From Actinomycetota bacterium (GTDB lineage: Bacteria; Actinomycetota; Thermoleophilia; Miltoncostaeales; Miltoncostaeaceae), in assembly GCA_016870155.1 (NCBI GenBank), contig VGCE01000007.1:1-64000 (forward strand): a stretch of 64,000 nucleotides of DNA, given 5' to 3'. The notes beneath the pieces were generated by a model. The model did no database searches. It had not been told where the DNA came from and saw nothing but the letters and a program-made list of their open reading frames with translations. This document shows, piece by piece, positions 1-13,739 of this stretch (positions are counted from its first letter, which is position 1; each line of letters begins with the position of its first letter). Position numbers and translations under genes: made by a program.

Positions 1-120
1 CTCGCCGCGCACGTAGATGGGCGCGCCGCGCTCCTCGAGCAGCCGGTCGACGGTCTCGATGGCGCGGTCCACGCCGGCGCAGTAGCCGCGCGGGGAGATC
101 AGGTTGACGCTCTCGCTCAC
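1..120 (-). CDS. ispH: 4-hydroxy-3-methylbut-2-enyl diphosphate reductase, N-terminus only
   Basis: Only the first 40 codons lie in the window; the gene runs off the left edge. The reading is a GTG start followed by [15 protein letters not shown] and then APIYVRGE, which is the characteristic N-terminus of IspH/LytB. Cys14 in RGYCAG would be the first of three ligands of its iron-sulfur cluster. The enzyme makes IPP and DMAPP in the last step of the MEP isoprenoid pathway in the cytosol. There is no Shine-Dalgarno, but TAGCCT ends 8 nt before the GTG, so the mRNA is probably leaderless. It is divergent from the phosphatase gene at 174. Confidence 0.9.
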   Translation of the reverse strand, partial: MSESVNLISPRGYCAGVDRAIETVDRLLEERGAPIYVRGE

Positions 121-173
121 GGCGGGGAAGGCTAGCGCGGCGCGACGTGCGCTTGCGCGTAGCATGCCCCCGC
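121..173. promoter_or_regulatory. Divergent promoter region, ispH / inositol-phosphatase gene
   Basis: On the minus strand TAGCCT (132-137 reversed) lies 8 nt before the ispH GTG. On the plus strand TAGCAT (160-165) lies 8 nt before the GTG at 174. Both fit an actinobacterial TAnnnT -10 box placed for leaderless transcription. No clear -35 is visible. Confidence 0.5.
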
Positions 174-983
174 GTGAGGACCGACCCTGCACACGCCCAT
201 CAGGCACTCGACATCGCCATGCGTGCCGCCGAGATCGCCGGCCGCGGCCTGATGGCGCGCTTCGAGCGTCCGGCCGAGGGCCTCACCGCCAAGAGCACGT
301 CGACCGACCTGGTGAGCGACGCCGACCGCGAGGCCGAGCACGCGATCCTCTCCATCATCCGGGCCGAGCGGCCCGGCGATGCAATCCTCTCGGAGGAGTC
401 CGGCGAGGCCGAGGACGGCACCTCAGGCCTGCGCTGGCTGGTCGATCCGCTGGACGGCACCACCAACTACCTCTGGGGGTACCCCCAGTGGGCGGTGAGC
501 ATCGCGTGCCACGACGACGCCGGTGGCCTCATGGGCGTGGTGCACGACCCCATCCGCGGCGAGACCTTCAGCGCCGTGCGGGGCGGGCCGGCGCACCTCA
601 ACGGACAGGTGCTCACGCTCGAGCCCAGCGACGACCTGGGCCAGGCGCTCATCGGCAGCGGGTTCGGATACGACGGCGTGCGCCGCCGCCGCCAGGCCAC
701 GCGCCTCATGGGAGTGATCCCCCACGTGCGCGACATGCGCCGCGGTGGGTCGGCGGCGCTCGACATGGCCTGGGTGGCCTGCGGCCGGCTGGACGCCTAT
801 TACGAGTTCGGGGTCAACGCCTGGGACGTCGCCGCGGGCGCGGTCATCGTGATCGCCGCCGGGGGCGAGGTGCAGGACATCCCCGCGGGCCCCGAGGGCG
901 CCCCCGGCACCCTTGCCGCCCGCCCGGGCCTGGCCGACCCGCTGCGCGCAGTGGTGGACGCGGCGGCAGGGGGAATCGCCTAG
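174..983 (+). CDS. Inositol monophosphatase family phosphatase
   Basis: This is a Mg-dependent sugar-phosphate phosphatase of the IMPase/FBPase fold. Metal-binding motif A is SEESG near residue 75 followed by [12 protein letters not shown] near 90-101. The second motif [10 protein letters not shown] lies near residue 215 and supplies the last metal-binding aspartate. The length of 269 aa is normal for the family. I chose GTG 174 because the helix [16 protein letters not shown] follows at the expected distance and because TAGCAT sits 8 nt upstream; an in-frame GTG at 147 would add nine atypical residues. Substrate cannot be read from sequence: myo-inositol-1-phosphate, fructose-1,6-bisphosphate and histidinol phosphate are all possible. 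It is followed by a long palindrome and converges with aconitase. Confidence 0.88.
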   Translation: MRTDPAHAHQALDIAMRAAEIAGRGLMARFERPAEGLTAKSTSTDLVSDADREAEHAILSIIRAERPGDAILSEESGEAEDGTSGLRWLVDPLDGTTNYLWGYPQWAVSIACHDDAGGLMGVVHDPIRGETFSAVRGGPAHLNGQVLTLEPSDDLGQALIGSGFGYDGVRRRRQATRLMGVIPHVRDMRRGGSAALDMAWVACGRLDAYYEFGVNAWDVAAGAVIVIAAGGEVQDIPAGPEGAPGTLAARPGLADPLRAVVDAAAGGIA

Positions 984-988
984 CCCCG

Positions 989-1060
989 AACCCCGGTGTC
1001 AGGCACGTAACCAAAGGGCCCGCCGGAGCGGGCCCTTTGGTTACGTGCCTGACACCGGGG

Positions 1061-1062
<2 letters not shown>
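989..1062. repeat. Perfect 35-bp palindrome with 4-nt loop (REP-like, bidirectional terminator?)
   Basis: Arms 989-1023 and 1028-1062 are exact reverse complements around the loop CGGA. The outer part, CCCCGGTGTCAGGCAC then GTAACC, recurs at 25281-25349. It fills the gap between the converging phosphatase and aconitase genes and overlaps the aconitase TAA by two bases. There is no T-tract, so a classical intrinsic terminator is not certain. Confidence 0.85.
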
Positions 1063-3742
<2,680 letters not shown>

Positions 3743-3881
3743 TGGGGCTCCTCGTGCGGGATCTCGTGACACAGCCCCGCGCGTCCGCGGGGCGACGGCG
3801 GAGGCTACACGGGTAATCTGCCCGAGTGGGACTACCGTGACCCTTCCGGGACGATACTCCCTGCATGGAGGTGAACCCCGC
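3743..3881. promoter_or_regulatory. Divergent intergenic region, acnA / lipoprotein
   Basis: It contains a candidate acnA -10 (TAGCCT, reverse strand near 3800), TACCGT near 3833 for the plus-strand gene, and the strong ribosome-binding sequence GGAGGTGA just before the ATG at 3882. No other gene is visible. Confidence 0.4.
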
Positions 3882-4877
3882 ATGAGTACCCCGCGCATCG
3901 CCACCACCACCGCAGCCGCCGCAGGCATCGCCGCCCTCGCCCTGGTGGGCGCCGGCTGCAGCTTCGGCGGCACCGAGACCGTGACGGTCACGGCGCCCAC
4001 CACGCCAACCACCGCCACGAGCACCACCGACACCACGGCGACCGCCTCGACGGCCACCACGTCGACCACGGCGACGACCGCCGACACCACCACGGCCACC
4101 ACCGGCACGTCGACCACAGGCACCACCACCACCAAGCCGGCCGAGAACCCGACGCTGACGGCCAACAAGGAGATCCAGCAGGACCTCTCCGACCTGGGCT
4201 TCTACGCGGGTCCGATCAACGGCATCTACGGGCCCGTCACCACCGCGGCGGTCAAGCGATTCCAGGCGCGCGCCGGTCTTCCGACCGACGGCATCGCCGG
4301 CCCCCAGACCATGGCGGCCATCAACCTGGCGCTGGGCAACGACAGCACCGACGCCGTGGAGCTGCTGCAGACCGCCCTCGTGGGCCTCTGCTACTACGGC
4401 GGCACGGTGGACGGCGTGTTCGGATCGGGCACCGAGTCGGCGCTCACCGCATTCCAGAAGCAGGCCGGCATCAAGGCCGACGGCCGCTACGGCCCGGCCA
4501 CGGCCACCGCGCTGGCCGCGGCGTGGCCTAACCGGCCGTCGTCGTGCTCGGGCAAGACCCCCAGCGGCGGCGGGGGCGGTGCCACCACCGGCGACACCCT
4601 CACCATCGGCAGCCCGAAGGTCTCGCGCACGTTCGACCTCTCGTCGTGCGAGGTCGTGGGCCGCGGGGTGCAGGCCACCGGCGCGGCGAGCGGCGGCTAC
4701 AAGGTGGGCCTCGACAGCCCCGACGGCGCCGGCGGCACCCTGGCGGTGACCGGCGGCGGGCTCAACCTGAACGGCCCCGTCAACACCATCACCATCTCGG
4801 TGAACGGCCAGTTCCGGGCCTTCGGCACATGGCAGGGCGGCGGGGCCTGGAGCGTGGTGGGCACCTGCAGCGACTGA
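3882..4877 (+). CDS. Lipoprotein with two peptidoglycan-binding domains
   Basis: This is an exported, lipid-anchored envelope protein of 331 aa. A signal peptide ends in the lipobox VGAGC (Cys near residue 26). Then comes a Thr-rich stalk of about 55 residues made of TTTATT-like runs, probably a flexible spacer across the wall. Two PG_binding_1 repeats follow, near 85-145 ([24 protein letters not shown]) and near 150-215 ([24 protein letters not shown]). After a Gly-rich linker, a C-terminal domain of about 110 aa is not recognised. It has no catalytic motif, so it may anchor or sense peptidoglycan. The start is set by GGAGGTGA eight bases upstream. A GC-rich hairpin follows the stop. Confidence 0.85.
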   Translation: MSTPRIATTTAAAAGIAALALVGAGCSFGGTETVTVTAPTTPTTATSTTDTTATASTATTSTTATTADTTTATTGTSTTGTTTTKPAENPTLTANKEIQQDLSDLGFYAGPINGIYGPVTTAAVKRFQARAGLPTDGIAGPQTMAAINLALGNDSTDAVELLQTALVGLCYYGGTVDGVFGSGTESALTAFQKQAGIKADGRYGPATATALAAAWPNRPSSCSGKTPSGGGGGATTGDTLTIGSPKVSRTFDLSSCEVVGRGVQATGAASGGYKVGLDSPDGAGGTLAVTGGGLNLNGPVNTITISVNGQFRAFGTWQGGGAWSVVGTCSD

Positions 4878-4886
4878 TGCACGATC

Positions 4887-4920
4887 CGGGCCGGGGCGGG
4901 CCGGACCCCGCCCCGGCCCG
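4887..4920 (+). terminator. Perfect 14-bp GC hairpin after lipoprotein gene
   Basis: CGGGCCGGGGCGGG and its exact complement are separated by CCGGAC, ten bases after the stop codon. There is no T-tract, as is common for hairpin terminators in high-GC actinobacteria. Confidence 0.55.
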
Positions 4921-4956
4921 AGACCGCCTGCGACCACGTACCGTACTCGCACGAAC

Positions 4957-5999
4957 ATGACCGGATGCATACGTCCCGCAGCGCTCGTGACCGCGCTGGC
5001 CGCGACACTGGTAGCCGCCGCGCCCCTTGCGGCGGACACTACCCTCGGCCTCCCGGATGCGCAGTTCGCCGCATACTCGCCGGACCTGAACATGACGGAT
5101 CCGGGCGGCGCCGGAGCCTGCTCGCCGGGGCCCTGCATCATCGAGCAGGACTCCCTGCCCGTTGCATGGGGTGCGCTTCGGTATGCACCGTCGGCGGGCG
5201 TGATTACGTCGTGGAAGGTGAAGACGGCCGACGCCCGCACCGGCTTGCGGCTGAGGGTGGGCGTGCCCGGCGGCTTGGGCAGTGTCTCGTTCGTCGCCGC
5301 GAGCTCCGTGCAGTCCGCCGCTGCCGCGGGCACCCATGCGTTTGCCGCGCGCGTGGCGATCAGCGCGGGCCAGGGCGTGCACCTGGAGTGGACGGGCGGT
5401 GGTGGCTCGGTCCTGCTGCCCGGTGGTTCCCTTCCCGGTGGTGGCGGGGTGTCCATCGTGCACGACACCATCGCGCCCCCTGTGGGCAGCGCGGTCTTCG
5501 TCACGCCGGGCACCTACATCTCGGCCCCATCGACCGTACTGTTCCTCCAGGCCACTGTGGAGCCCGACGCGGATGGTGACGGGTACGGGGACACCAGCCA
5601 GGACTGCCAGCCCGCCAACGCGGGGAGCCAGGTCTGCCCCGTCGTGGTGCCGCCGGCCAATCCGGTTACGGCCGATCCGCCTAGGGCTGATCCGTCCGCG
5701 TCTCCGGTCGCCACCCCGCTGTCCGCGACTCCCGCTCCCCGGCTCGGCGCCGTCATCTGGTCGCGCGCGCAGCGCGTGATCAGTGCGCGAACCGTGGCGG
5801 TGGCAGGGACCACATACGCCATCGCGGCGCGCTCCGGACGCCTGACACGCCGTGGGTCGTGCCGCGTCAGCGGTGGGTTCGCCCGCTGCTCGGTACGCGT
5901 GGCCCCGGGCGCGTGGCGGGTGTCCCTCTCGCCGCGCAGCGGCGGTGTGACGGGGACCGCCGTTACCCGCCGGTACGTCGTCCCCCGCGGGGCGCGGAC

Positions 6000-6003
<4 letters not shown>
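4957..6003 (+). CDS. Secreted protein with thrombospondin-type-3-like calcium motif
   Basis: This exported protein of 348 aa has unknown function. Residues 1-25 form a signal peptide ending AAPLAADT. The middle is a beta-rich domain (about 30-185) including [10 protein letters not shown], a Cys pair, and a run of Gly-rich strands. Near residue 207 is [16 protein letters not shown], an Asp-rich TSP3/EF-type calcium-binding segment. A Pro-rich linker leads to a small C-terminal beta domain with two cysteines ([13 protein letters not shown]). This architecture is familiar from uncharacterised secreted proteins of Solirubrobacter/Conexibacter-like bacteria. Its TAG stop shares the tetranucleotide CTAG with the stop of the converging ettA. 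Confidence 0.8.
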
Positions 6004-7694
<1,691 letters not shown>

Positions 7695-7840
7695 GGCCGG
7701 GAGACTAGAGGGGTCGCTGGCCAACCGGCAGCCGGGCACGTCGCGAAACGGTATGGCCATTTGCGGGGGCGGCAAATGGCGATCCCCGGCTCCGGTTACC
7801 TGAGCACCGGTTCCCCAGCGACCCCTCTAGTCTTTCGGGC
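7695..7840. promoter_or_regulatory. Inverted-duplicate divergent promoter, ettA / thioredoxin
   Basis: The two ends are near-identical inverted copies: CCAGCGACCCCTCTAGTCT lies directly before each ATG, with the TAGTCT -10 box 7 nt from the start. An inner 9-bp inverted repeat GCCATTTGC (7756-7764) / GCAAATGGC (7772-7780) sits at the exact centre of the gap and could be an operator. The symmetry suggests equal, shared control of the two genes. Confidence 0.7.
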
Positions 7841-8581
7841 ATGGACGTGACCGAAGGCTCTTTCCAGGCAGATGTGATCGAGCGGTCGCACGAGGTTCCG
7901 GTGGTCGTCGACTTCTGGGCCGAGTGGTGCGGGCCGTGCCGGCAGCTCGGGCCGATCATCGAGGATGCCGTCGGGCGCCGCGGTGGGGACGTGGTGCTGG
8001 CCAAGGTGGACATCGATGCCAACCCGGGGCTGGCGCAGATGTTCCGGGTGATGAGCATCCCGGCGGTGAAGGCCTTCCGCGACGGCGAGGTGGTGGGGGA
8101 GTTCGTGGGGCTCGTGGCGCCCGCGCAGATGGAGGCCTTCCTCGACAAGCTGGTGCCGAGCAAGGTCGACATCCTGGTGGCCGAGGGCGACGCCGACAGC
8201 CTGCGCGAGGCCATCTTCCGCGACGCCGGGCGCACCGACGCGCGCATCGCGCTGGCCCATGTGCTGTTCGACGACGGCGAACTCGAGGAGGCCGACGAGG
8301 TGCTGGCGCCCGCCGAGCACGACCCCATCGCCGCCGGCCTCAGGGCACGCATCAGGCTGATGGGCTGCGATGTGCCCGACGTTCAGGCCGGCCTCGCCGC
8401 GCTCGAGCGCGAGGACTGGCAGCAGGCGTTCGCCAGCCTGGTGGATGCCGCCACCACCACGGGCGACAAGGTGCTCAAGGACGACCTGCGCAAGATGCTC
8501 ATCGGTCAGTTCCGTGAGCTCGGTGACAGTCACCCCCTGGTGCCCGAGTACCGCAAGAAGCTCGCCCGCGCATTCCACTGA
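7841..8581 (+). CDS. Thioredoxin-TPR protein (CnoX/YbbN-like)
   Basis: An N-terminal thioredoxin domain (about 1-105) with WCGPC (Cys30, Cys33) and the cis-Pro loop SIPAVKAF is followed by about 140 aa of helical TPR-like repeats ending ALEREDWQQAFASLVDAA. This layout, 246 aa in all, matches CnoX/YbbN chaperone-redoxins that guard proteins during oxidative stress. The E. coli protein has lost one active-site cysteine, but this one keeps both, so it may be a true disulfide reductase. It starts leaderless from TAGTCT 7 nt upstream of the ATG. It shares its promoter structure with ettA, and a cupin gene follows after 16 nt. GGTGACAGTCACC, a repeat found elsewhere in the window, occurs at 8522-8534 inside the gene. 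Confidence 0.88.
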   Translation: MDVTEGSFQADVIERSHEVPVVVDFWAEWCGPCRQLGPIIEDAVGRRGGDVVLAKVDIDANPGLAQMFRVMSIPAVKAFRDGEVVGEFVGLVAPAQMEAFLDKLVPSKVDILVAEGDADSLREAIFRDAGRTDARIALAHVLFDDGELEEADEVLAPAEHDPIAAGLRARIRLMGCDVPDVQAGLAALEREDWQQAFASLVDAATTTGDKVLKDDLRKMLIGQFRELGDSHPLVPEYRKKLARAFH

Positions 8582-8597
8582 CGGAGGTCTGACCCTG

Positions 8598-8957
8598 ATG
8601 GAGATCCGTGCCTACGGCGACGCCGTGCCCTTCACCACCACCGATGGCAGCACCATCCGGTCGCTGCTCGACCTCTCGGTGGCGCCCGTGGCCAACCACA
8701 GCCTGGCCGAGGCCGCGCTGCCTCCCGGCGGGCAGACCGACCGGCATCACCACAAGGTGTCGGAGGAGATGTACTACCTCGTGGAGGGCGAGGCGCTCAT
8801 GGAGATCGATGGCGAGGAGCGCACGGTGACCACCGGCGATGCGATCCTCATTCCCGTGGGCTCATGGCACCAGATCACCAACACCGGGTCGGGCGAGATG
8901 CGCATGCTCGTCACCTGCGCGCCGCCGTGGACCGCGGAGGACACCTACTTCGCGTGA
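8598..8957 (+). CDS. Small cupin-domain protein
   Basis: This is a single-domain beta-barrel cupin of 119 aa. The first cupin motif is seen as RHHHKVSEEMYYLVEGEA near residues 52-69. The second is GDAILIPVGSWHQITNTG near 85-102. The HHH-E and later His are the expected metal ligands. Such stand-alone cupins may be epimerases, dioxygenases or sensors, and the sequence does not decide. GGAGGT lies 10 nt before the ATG, and it follows the thioredoxin gene closely enough to be co-transcribed. Confidence 0.8.
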   Translation: MEIRAYGDAVPFTTTDGSTIRSLLDLSVAPVANHSLAEAALPPGGQTDRHHHKVSEEMYYLVEGEALMEIDGEERTVTTGDAILIPVGSWHQITNTGSGEMRMLVTCAPPWTAEDTYFA

Positions 8958-9026
8958 TGCACCCCGCTGCGGGCCATGGGCACAGCCGACGTGGCTGCGG
9001 CGCCGGCGCCGTGAGCCGTGGCGTGG

Positions 9027-10685
9027 TCAGGGAGTGGTGGGCTCGGGGCTGCGGCTTCCGGTTGGCGATTCGGCGCCCGGGGGCATCGCATGCATCGGCG
9101 CTGGCGTGGACCACGACCGGAGCGCCTGGCGCACCACGAGGAACCACGTGAGCACGGCCGAGATGGCCACCAGCACCAGGGCGAAGATGGCGGCCTCCTC
9201 GTAGGCCGCGAGCTCGGCCGCCTGCCATACCTCGATTGCCAGGGTCGAGAACCCGGGCGGGGCCAGCAGCAGGGTGGCGGGAAGCTCCTTGGCCGTGGAG
9301 AGCAGCACCAGGCCCGCGCCCGCCGCCAGGCTCGGCAGCATCAGGGGGAGTTCGACCCCCGCGAAGCGGCGGATGCGACTTCGCCCCATGATGCGCGCGG
9401 CGTCGTCGAGGCGCGCGGGTATTCCCGCGACCGCCGATTGCGCGGCGCCCAGGGCCAGTGCCCCGTGGTGCACCACGTAGGCCAGAACCAGCAGGGGGAG
9501 GGTCTGGTACAGCGCGCCGAGCGGGCCCGGGGTGGACAGCGTGAAGAACACGAAGGCCAGGGCGGTGACCAGCCCCGGCAGGGCGAAGCCGCCCACCACG
9601 GTGCCGGCGAGCACCTCGCCCAGCCGGCCCGGGCGGCGCACGCTGCGGTAGGCGATGGGCAGCACGATGAAGATCGCCACGATCGCCGTGACCACGCTGA
9701 TCCCCGCGGTGCTGAGCAGCGGCTGCACGATCAGGCTGGGGTCGGCCACCACGGACGCGCTGTCGGCCGATCCGTTGACCAGCCCGCGGATTGCCCAGAA
9801 CAGCAGCACCGCGATGGGCGCCACCAGCGAGAAGCCGATGAGCAGCACCAGGAAGGCGTAGGCCGGCGCGCGCCACCTTCCGAGCGGCACCTCGAGCACC
9901 GCGCCGGCGCGCGACTGGTCGCGCAGGCCCACGCGCGATGAGCGGCGCTCCATGGCCACCACGGCCACGGCGATCACGCCCAGCACCAGGCTCAGGGCAA
10001 TGGACGTGATGGGATCGAGCAGGCGGTCGGAGTAGATGGCGCGGGTGAGGGTGTCGTAGCGCAGCAGTTGCACCGCGCCGAAGTCGCTGATCACGTAGAG
10101 GAACACCAGCAGCGCGCCCGCGGCCACCGCCGCCCGCGCCTGCGGCAGCACCACGGTGGTGAATACCTGCATGGGTCGGCGACCCAGCATGCGCGCCGAC
10201 TCCTCGAGGGTGGGCGACAGCGTGCGAAGCCGCGCCATCACGAGCAGGAACACGTAGGGATAGGTGAGCAGCGTGAGCACCACGAAGGCGCCGTTGAAGC
10301 CGCTGACCTCGGGGAGGAACCCGATGCCCAGCACCTGCTCCACCAGGCCGCCGGGGGCGAACGCGGCGATGAGCGCCAGCGCACCCACGAACGACGGGAT
10401 GACCAGCGGCAGGCACAGCAGCAGCGCCCAGGTCCTACGCGCGCGCAGGTCGGTGCGCGCCACCAGCCACGCGGCAAGGGTGCCGAGCACCGCGGCCGCC
10501 AATGCAACCGATATGCCCAGCGCGAGGCTGCGCATGAGCGGGCCCACCAGCCGGTCGTCCGACAGCGCGCTCCACAGTCCGCCGAGATCCTGCGCGTTCC
10601 TCGCCACGAGGTACGCGAAGGGCAGCGCGAAGGGCACCGTGAGCGCCAACGCCAGCGCGGTGGCGCCCACGGCGCGCCAGTTCAC
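9027..10685 (-). CDS. Iron(III) ABC transporter, two-domain permease (FbpB/SfuB type)
   Basis: This inner-membrane permease of 552 aa has about 12 predicted membrane helices arranged as two homologous halves. Each half carries an EAA loop: ESARMLGRRPMQVFTTVVLPQ near residue 165 and DDAARIMGRSRIRRFAGVELP near 445. Fusion of both halves is typical of the ferric-iron FbpB family. The gene starts 4 nt after the stop of the binding-protein gene and is the last gene of the ABC-SBP-permease operon. A Pro/Ser-rich tail of about 25 residues ends the protein. It would import iron released at the outer face, energised by the ATPase at 11804. Confidence 0.9.
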   Translation of the reverse strand: MNWRAVGATALALALTVPFALPFAYLVARNAQDLGGLWSALSDDRLVGPLMRSLALGISVALAAAVLGTLAAWLVARTDLRARRTWALLLCLPLVIPSFVGALALIAAFAPGGLVEQVLGIGFLPEVSGFNGAFVVLTLLTYPYVFLLVMARLRTLSPTLEESARMLGRRPMQVFTTVVLPQARAAVAAGALLVFLYVISDFGAVQLLRYDTLTRAIYSDRLLDPITSIALSLVLGVIAVAVVAMERRSSRVGLRDQSRAGAVLEVPLGRWRAPAYAFLVLLIGFSLVAPIAVLLFWAIRGLVNGSADSASVVADPSLIVQPLLSTAGISVVTAIVAIFIVLPIAYRSVRRPGRLGEVLAGTVVGGFALPGLVTALAFVFFTLSTPGPLGALYQTLPLLVLAYVVHHGALALGAAQSAVAGIPARLDDAARIMGRSRIRRFAGVELPLMLPSLAAGAGLVLLSTAKELPATLLLAPPGFSTLAIEVWQAAELAAYEEAAIFALVLVAISAVLTWFLVVRQALRSWSTPAPMHAMPPGAESPTGSRSPEPTTP

Positions 10686-10689
10686 GTCG

Positions 10690-11745
10690 CTACTGCGCGA
10701 GCCCGCTCTCCCTGATCTGCTCGGCCACGGCCTTGAGGTCGGTGTTGCCGGTCAGGTCGTATGCCGGGTAGTCGCCCTTGGTGAGCGACGGAGCGCCCTC
10801 GGGTGGGTTCACGCCCGTTGCGGTGGGGTACTCGCCCTCGCCGCCGATGATGAGCTTCTGCCCCTCATCCGACACCAGGAACCCAACGAGGTCGTCGGCC
10901 TGCTGCTTGTCGGGCGAGGCCGTCGGCACCGATGCGGTGGCCACGAGGAACAGGCTTCCCGGGTCGGTGCCGGGGAACCTGTAGGCGGCCACGGGCGCCG
11001 AGGGATCGTCCTTCTTGATCTCGAGCACGTAGTAGTGGTTCACCAGCCCCATGGGGATCTCCCCGCGGGCCACGGCCTCGGCGATGGCGCTGTTCTTGGC
11101 GTAGGCCTTGGCGCCATTGGCCGCCATGCCCTTGAGCCACTCGTTGGTGGTCTCGGTGCCCTCCAGCTGGTCGAGCGCCGCGACGAAGTCCTGAAACGAT
11201 GCGTTGGACGGCGCCACGGCCACCTTGTCGCGGTACTTCGCGCCCGTGAGCTCCAGCACCGACTTCGGCAGGTCCGACTCCTTCACCAGGTCTGTGTTGT
11301 AGATGAGCACCCGCTGGCGCCCGGCGATGCCGATCCAGTCGCCATCGGCCGAGCGCAGGTTGTCGGGCACGCGGTCGAGCACCGCCTGGGGCAGCGGCGA
11401 GAGCAGCTTCTGCTGGTCGAGGAACGACTGCGAGATGGGGCTCTGCGCCACGAACACGTCGGCCGGGCTGCGATCGCCCTCCTCCGACACCAGCAGGGCC
11501 AGGTCGGCCGAGTCGCCGTAGCGCACCTGAAGGTCGGTGCCGGTCTTCTTCTCGTAGGCTTCGAAGACCGGCTCCATGTACTCCTCCTCGCGCCCCGAGT
11601 ACACGGTGAGCGCCGCCCCATCTCCCGTCGTCGATGCCGTAGCGGCGGTTGATGCGGTATCGCTGCTGCCGCATGCGGCGAGCAGCAGGGCGGATGCTAG
11701 GACGGCGATGGATGCGCCGATGATGGCGCGAGGATGGATGGCCAA
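10690..11745 (-). CDS. Iron(III)-binding lipoprotein (FbpA-like)
   Basis: This extracytoplasmic substrate-binding protein of 351 aa has the lipobox LLAAC with Cys25. The mature part begins LTVYSGREEEYMEPVFEAYEKKTG, typical of the ferric-binding FbpA/IdiA cluster. VNHYYVLEI near residue 240 contains the adjacent tyrosine pair that binds Fe(III) in this family. The start is TTG, supported by AAGGAG 9 nt upstream and by the signal peptide it opens. It lies between the ATPase gene (58-nt gap) and the permease gene (4-nt gap). The 58-nt gap holds an AT-rich motif shared with the operon promoter. Confidence 0.9.
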   Translation of the reverse strand: MAIHPRAIIGASIAVLASALLLAACGSSDTASTAATASTTGDGAALTVYSGREEEYMEPVFEAYEKKTGTDLQVRYGDSADLALLVSEEGDRSPADVFVAQSPISQSFLDQQKLLSPLPQAVLDRVPDNLRSADGDWIGIAGRQRVLIYNTDLVKESDLPKSVLELTGAKYRDKVAVAPSNASFQDFVAALDQLEGTETTNEWLKGMAANGAKAYAKNSAIAEAVARGEIPMGLVNHYYVLEIKKDDPSAPVAAYRFPGTDPGSLFLVATASVPTASPDKQQADDLVGFLVSDEGQKLIIGGEGEYPTATGVNPPEGAPSLTKGDYPAYDLTGNTDLKAVAEQIRESGLAQ

Positions 11746-11803
11746 GTGAGGTCTCCTTCGGAGTCGCTGAGAAGTACGGCGGCGACTCTATAGGTAATGA
11801 CCA
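11746..11803 (-). promoter_or_regulatory. AT-rich spacer with repeated GGTAATGACCATTAG motif
   Basis: The gap between the ATPase and binding-protein genes contains GGTAATGACCATTAG (about 11793-11807), closely matching GGCAATGACCATCGC at the operon promoter (about 12925). TAAT..ATTA half-sites flank the core. It could be an operator for an iron regulator or a secondary promoter raising binding-protein expression. Confidence 0.4.
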
Positions 11804-12889
11804 TTAGATAAAACCCTGGGGCGCGAACGCCACGCTGGGCTCGCCCACGTACTCGAGCCCGATGCGGTCCCCGGTATCGAACGGGGGCTTGCCCATCACC
11901 CGGCATCGCACGGGGCATCCGCGGCTGCTGGTGACGATGACGGCATCATGGCCGTAGTACTCGATGCGCTCCACGATGGCGTCACCGCCCTCGCACGCCG
12001 CGATGCACTCGGGGCGTATTACCACCTCCACGCGTCCGTGCGCCGGGCGGGCCAGCGGCACCCGGCCCACCGGGGTGAGCGCCACATCGCCCTCGGCCTC
12101 GGCGGGCAGCAGGTTGGCGTCACCCACGAAGGTGGCCACCTGGCGGCTCTCGGGGCGCTCGTAGAGGTCGTCGGGCGTGCCCACCTGGGCGATGCGTCCC
12201 TCGAGCATCAGCGCCACCTGGTCGCCGATCAGGAAGGCCTCCTCCTGGTCGTGCGTGACGAACACCGCCGTGGCGCCGGCCGCCGCGAGCAGGCGGCGCA
12301 CCTCGCCGCGCAGCTCGGCGCGCAGCGGGGCGTCGAGGGCCGAGAATGGCTCGTCGAGAAGGATCAGCGAGGGCTCGGCGGCGAGCGCGCGGGCCAGCGC
12401 CACGCGCTGCTGCTGCCCGCCCGACAGCGTGGCGGGCATGCGCTCGGTGGTGCCGGTGAGGCCCACCAGGGCCAGGGCGCGCTCCACGCGCGGTCCGCTG
12501 CGCTCGCCCCGCGGTAGGCCGTAGCCCACGTTGCCGCCCACGGTGCGGTTGGGGAAGAGCGCGGGCTCCTGGAACACCATGCCGATGCGGCGCTTCTCAG
12601 GCAGCACGAAGCACTCGGGCCCCGACACCGTGAAGTCGTCCACCACCACCAGGCCGGCATCGGGGAGGTCGAGGCCCGCGATGCACCGCAGCAGGGTGGT
12701 CTTGCCGCAGCCACTGGGGCCGAGCAGGGCCAGCACGGTGCCGGCGGGAACGTCGAGATCGATGCCGCGCAGCACCGGGCGCCCGCCCAGCATGCGCTCA
12801 ACGCCGTGCACGGTCAGTGCCGACCCGCGCGGATCGCTCCGCGTGGGCACGGCCGGGCACATCTCCACATGCGGCGGGAAGTTCTCCAT
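11804..12889 (-). CDS. Iron(III) ABC transporter ATP-binding protein (FbpC-like)
   Basis: This is the cytosolic ATPase of the iron importer, 361 aa. The N-terminal ABC domain has Walker A GPSGCGKTTLL near residue 57, signature LSGGQQQRVALARALA near 155, Walker B LILLDEPFSALD, and the switch FVTHDQEEAF. A C-terminal regulatory TOBE domain (about 255-361) fits CysA/FbpC-type importers. It is the first gene of the operon, transcribed before the binding protein and permease. TAGCGT with GAGG lies 11 nt before the ATG. A 20-residue leader before ALTVHGVERMLGG is unusual but includes the only good start. Confidence 0.9.
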   Translation of the reverse strand: MENFPPHVEMCPAVPTRSDPRGSALTVHGVERMLGGRPVLRGIDLDVPAGTVLALLGPSGCGKTTLLRCIAGLDLPDAGLVVVDDFTVSGPECFVLPEKRRIGMVFQEPALFPNRTVGGNVGYGLPRGERSGPRVERALALVGLTGTTERMPATLSGGQQQRVALARALAAEPSLILLDEPFSALDAPLRAELRGEVRRLLAAAGATAVFVTHDQEEAFLIGDQVALMLEGRIAQVGTPDDLYERPESRQVATFVGDANLLPAEAEGDVALTPVGRVPLARPAHGRVEVVIRPECIAACEGGDAIVERIEYYGHDAVIVTSSRGCPVRCRVMGKPPFDTGDRIGLEYVGEPSVAFAPQGFI

Positions 12890-12980
12890 CGCGATACCTC
12901 ACGCTAGCGCCAATTGCCCTGTATCGGCAATGACCATCGCCCAAAATATGACGGGGGTCACGCGCTAGCGTTGCCGCCAC
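12890..12980. promoter_or_regulatory. Divergent control region, iron importer / MacB-type exporter
   Basis: The region contains two CGCTAGCG sites giving TAGCGT -10 boxes in both directions, 11 nt from the ATPase start at 12889 and 9 nt from the ATG at 12981. Between them is ATTGCC-CTGTATC-GGCAAT, a 6-bp inverted repeat that overlaps the AATGACCAT motif also found before the binding-protein gene. This fits an operator for a metal-responsive repressor. Confidence 0.5.
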
Positions 12981-13735
<755 letters not shown>

Positions 13736-13739
<4 letters not shown>

